Assembly (NCBI GenBank): GCA_964035545.1
Contig: OZ037766.1
Location: 2,153,501-2,217,500, forward strand
Source of the DNA: Bugula neritina
Taxonomy: Eukaryota > Bryozoa > Gymnolaemata > Cheilostomatida > Bugulidae
Reading direction: 5' to 3'
Length of the DNA stretch: 64,000 nt
Made by a program: the position numbers and the translations under genes. This document shows positions 62,501 through 64,000 of this stretch, piece after piece. The notes below the pieces were generated by a model. That model had not been told where the DNA came from. It did not search any database and saw only the letters and a list, made by a program, of their open reading frames with translations. The first letter of the stretch is position 1, and every line of letters starts with the position of its first letter.

Positions 62501-63425
62501 AGACAAACAGACAGACACACAGTTAACAGGCAAATGTTGCGTAGAGCAAAGTTACAATATTAGAAAAATATAAAGAGCAGGAAATCTTGAATTGGGTTTG
62601 GCTGGGACTTCTGGAAAATAAAGGTTCCTGTGTTAGATCAAAGGTTATCTGAATTTTTTCTCTCAGCTGTATAAACTTGCTGTTAAACTGACATGGTTGC
62701 TTCACGTGGAGCTGTTATACAAGAATATCATATAATTACTTGGAAATGCTACAGCAGACAGTGGCATGTGCATTGTATGCATATCTATGCATGCAAATGG
62801 ATCACACATAACTACATAAAACTAAAACAATTATATAAATTTTAAAATGTTTAAAAAATAATCACTAAAAATTAGCTTTTTTTACTTTTCATAGTTCAAT
62901 TATAACGCTAGGCCAAAACCCAAACTACAACTTTTTACAATGTATTTAGACACCTTTAACATTTAGGAGAAGCTGATTGGCTGCAGTAAACAACGCAGAC
63001 GTCTGAGGCACTGTGAACTGCTGCTCCTTGGCCCACCAGAACACACTGACATAGTAGTCAAGCTGGGTGGCCTCAAGTAGCTCCGTACTGTGGTTTTCCA
63101 GCTGAAGAATAGAGGCTAAACTCCTAGAAATACACAGACAATAACTAAATGAGGAGAATGAATTGTTATTTGCATCACTAGGCGAATGGTGAAAGGATAA
63201 ACAGTGGCCCATTGCAAATAATGTGAAATAGTACTAAACTAATTAAGAAACTACCATATTGCAAAGTGGCTTCAGACTAGGCGCATATGCTAGAGATATT
63301 AGCCACAGATGCCATACTAACTATTCCACTTACTTTTCAACCTCTTCCACTTCCAGTTCTAGAAGATTCTTAGTTTGGGTCTCATCTATAACTTTGAAGA
63401 CATACGGGTTTTCTCTATCCGTCTC
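59573..63425 (-). CDS. CFAP119/CCDC189-like flagellar protein (5' partial)
   Basis: Seven exons visible: 63425-63334, 63123-62954, 62492-62348, 62108-61910, 61763-61704, 60587-60414 and 59656-59573, totalling 307 residues with matching phases. The first visible exon starts at an acceptor, so the N-terminus lies outside the window. Blocks: FWWAKEQQF, IADYFHTTLLQHYKLYQFVF across the exon 3/4 junction, a proline-rich AEGLPRDVWEKYVKTPPP, and a charged coiled coil (ARKEEAEEAKRQARLKQEEE). From memory this order fits CFAP119 (FAP119), a component of the central-pair C1a projection of motile cilia. It shares the HYKLYQ motif with the C8orf74-like gene 3 kb away. The exact orthologue is uncertain; the exon structure is solid. 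Confidence 0.68.
60597..60740. repeat. 19-bp minisatellite in CFAP119-like intron
   Basis: About six copies of CAGACGTTGAGATACAAAG or its variants, with two AGTAGTAGATAATACAG inserts. The array starts about 10 bp upstream (genomic high side) of exon 60587-60414. Confidence 0.85.
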
Positions 63426-64000
63426 CTAAAATTGGACATGAACACTTTTGCTAGCAACATAATTTAGAGCTGATTGTATAACATATTCATCATCGCTCTT
63501 TTATTTGAAGAACAATAATATGTTTGTATCATAGCAAGTGTAAGCCTACATCAGCATACAGACTGCATATAATCGAATAAAATAATTTAAATTTTAATAA
63601 AATAAAGAATAGTTTATTAATTGAACATTATTTGCTGTATTATACTATTTTAGTTGGTATCATATGGTTTTATTAAAAAATATAAACCAGTAAACATTTC
63701 TAAAGCTGCCAATAGATAATTTAAAACATATTTTTGGAGTAGCATATTTTTCCAGCATTGGCCAGCAAAAAATTCTTATTAATTAATCTTAGCATAAAAA
63801 GAAAACAAAAAATTATTTTAGCCAAAAATACCACAGTCTTGAAAATAGCAAAAGTGAAAAATGAGTGATAATATTGAAAAAATTTATATGAAACAATTAT
63901 TGAGTCAAAATATTTAAGAAATTTACAAAATTTCCTAATAATATTTTTTCATTCTTTTAGTTCATCACAAACATAATATTCTTATATGGCTTCATAGAAA
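63426..64000. other. Intron of the CFAP119-like gene
   Basis: A+T-rich sequence upstream of the first visible exon. No further exon of this gene was found before the window ends. Confidence 0.5.

Overview
The window is nuclear DNA from an intron-rich invertebrate animal. Most genes are split by GT-AG introns, intergenic DNA is strongly A+T rich, tRNA-derived SINEs carry target-site duplications, and the recognisable proteins are animal ones: a CD151-type tetraspanin, sphingosine kinase, a TGF-beta-prodomain-like protein, and ciliary and housekeeping proteins. The SINE core resembles, from memory, the central domain of lophotrochozoan SINEs. That hints at a mollusc, bryozoan or annelid-like host, but the species cannot be fixed from this window.

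Layout. At 1-1914 (+) is the 3' part of an unidentified RS-domain protein. At 7929-10966 (-) is a complete five-exon tetraspanin. At 17219-21443 (+) is a six-coding-exon sphingosine kinase, possibly with an upstream exon at 11842. At 24995-28125 (+) is a small secreted protein with two six-cysteine modules. At 32551-39248 (-) is a seven-exon secreted protein with TGF-beta-prodomain-like features but no growth-factor domain. At 43293-46059 (-) is EMG1 and at 47750-53147 (-) is CCT7 (TCP-1 eta). At 55120-56969 (+) is a C8orf74-like gene, converging on RPL26 at 57155-58526 (-). At 59573-63425 (-) is most of a CFAP119/CCDC189-like flagellar gene whose 5' end lies outside the window.

Exon boundaries were placed by hand, using splice consensus, reading-frame continuity and family alignment from memory. 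For every modelled gene the exon phases close and lengths match the families where known: EMG1 244 aa, RPL26 143 aa, CCT7 548 aa, tetraspanin 244 aa.

No operon-like logic is expected here. Themes are ribosome and proteostasis housekeeping (EMG1, RPL26, CCT7), membrane or secreted signalling (tetraspanin, sphingosine kinase, TGF-beta-like and cysteine-rich secreted proteins), and two ciliary/sperm-type genes that share an HYKLYQ motif. The rest is simple repeats (a roughly 490-bp CA tract, about 470 bp of AGY triplets, about 460 bp of GGTA), several minisatellites, three SINE copies and a dispersed repeat. The two most unusual items are the ligand-less TGF-beta-prodomain-like protein and the double-knot secreted protein.
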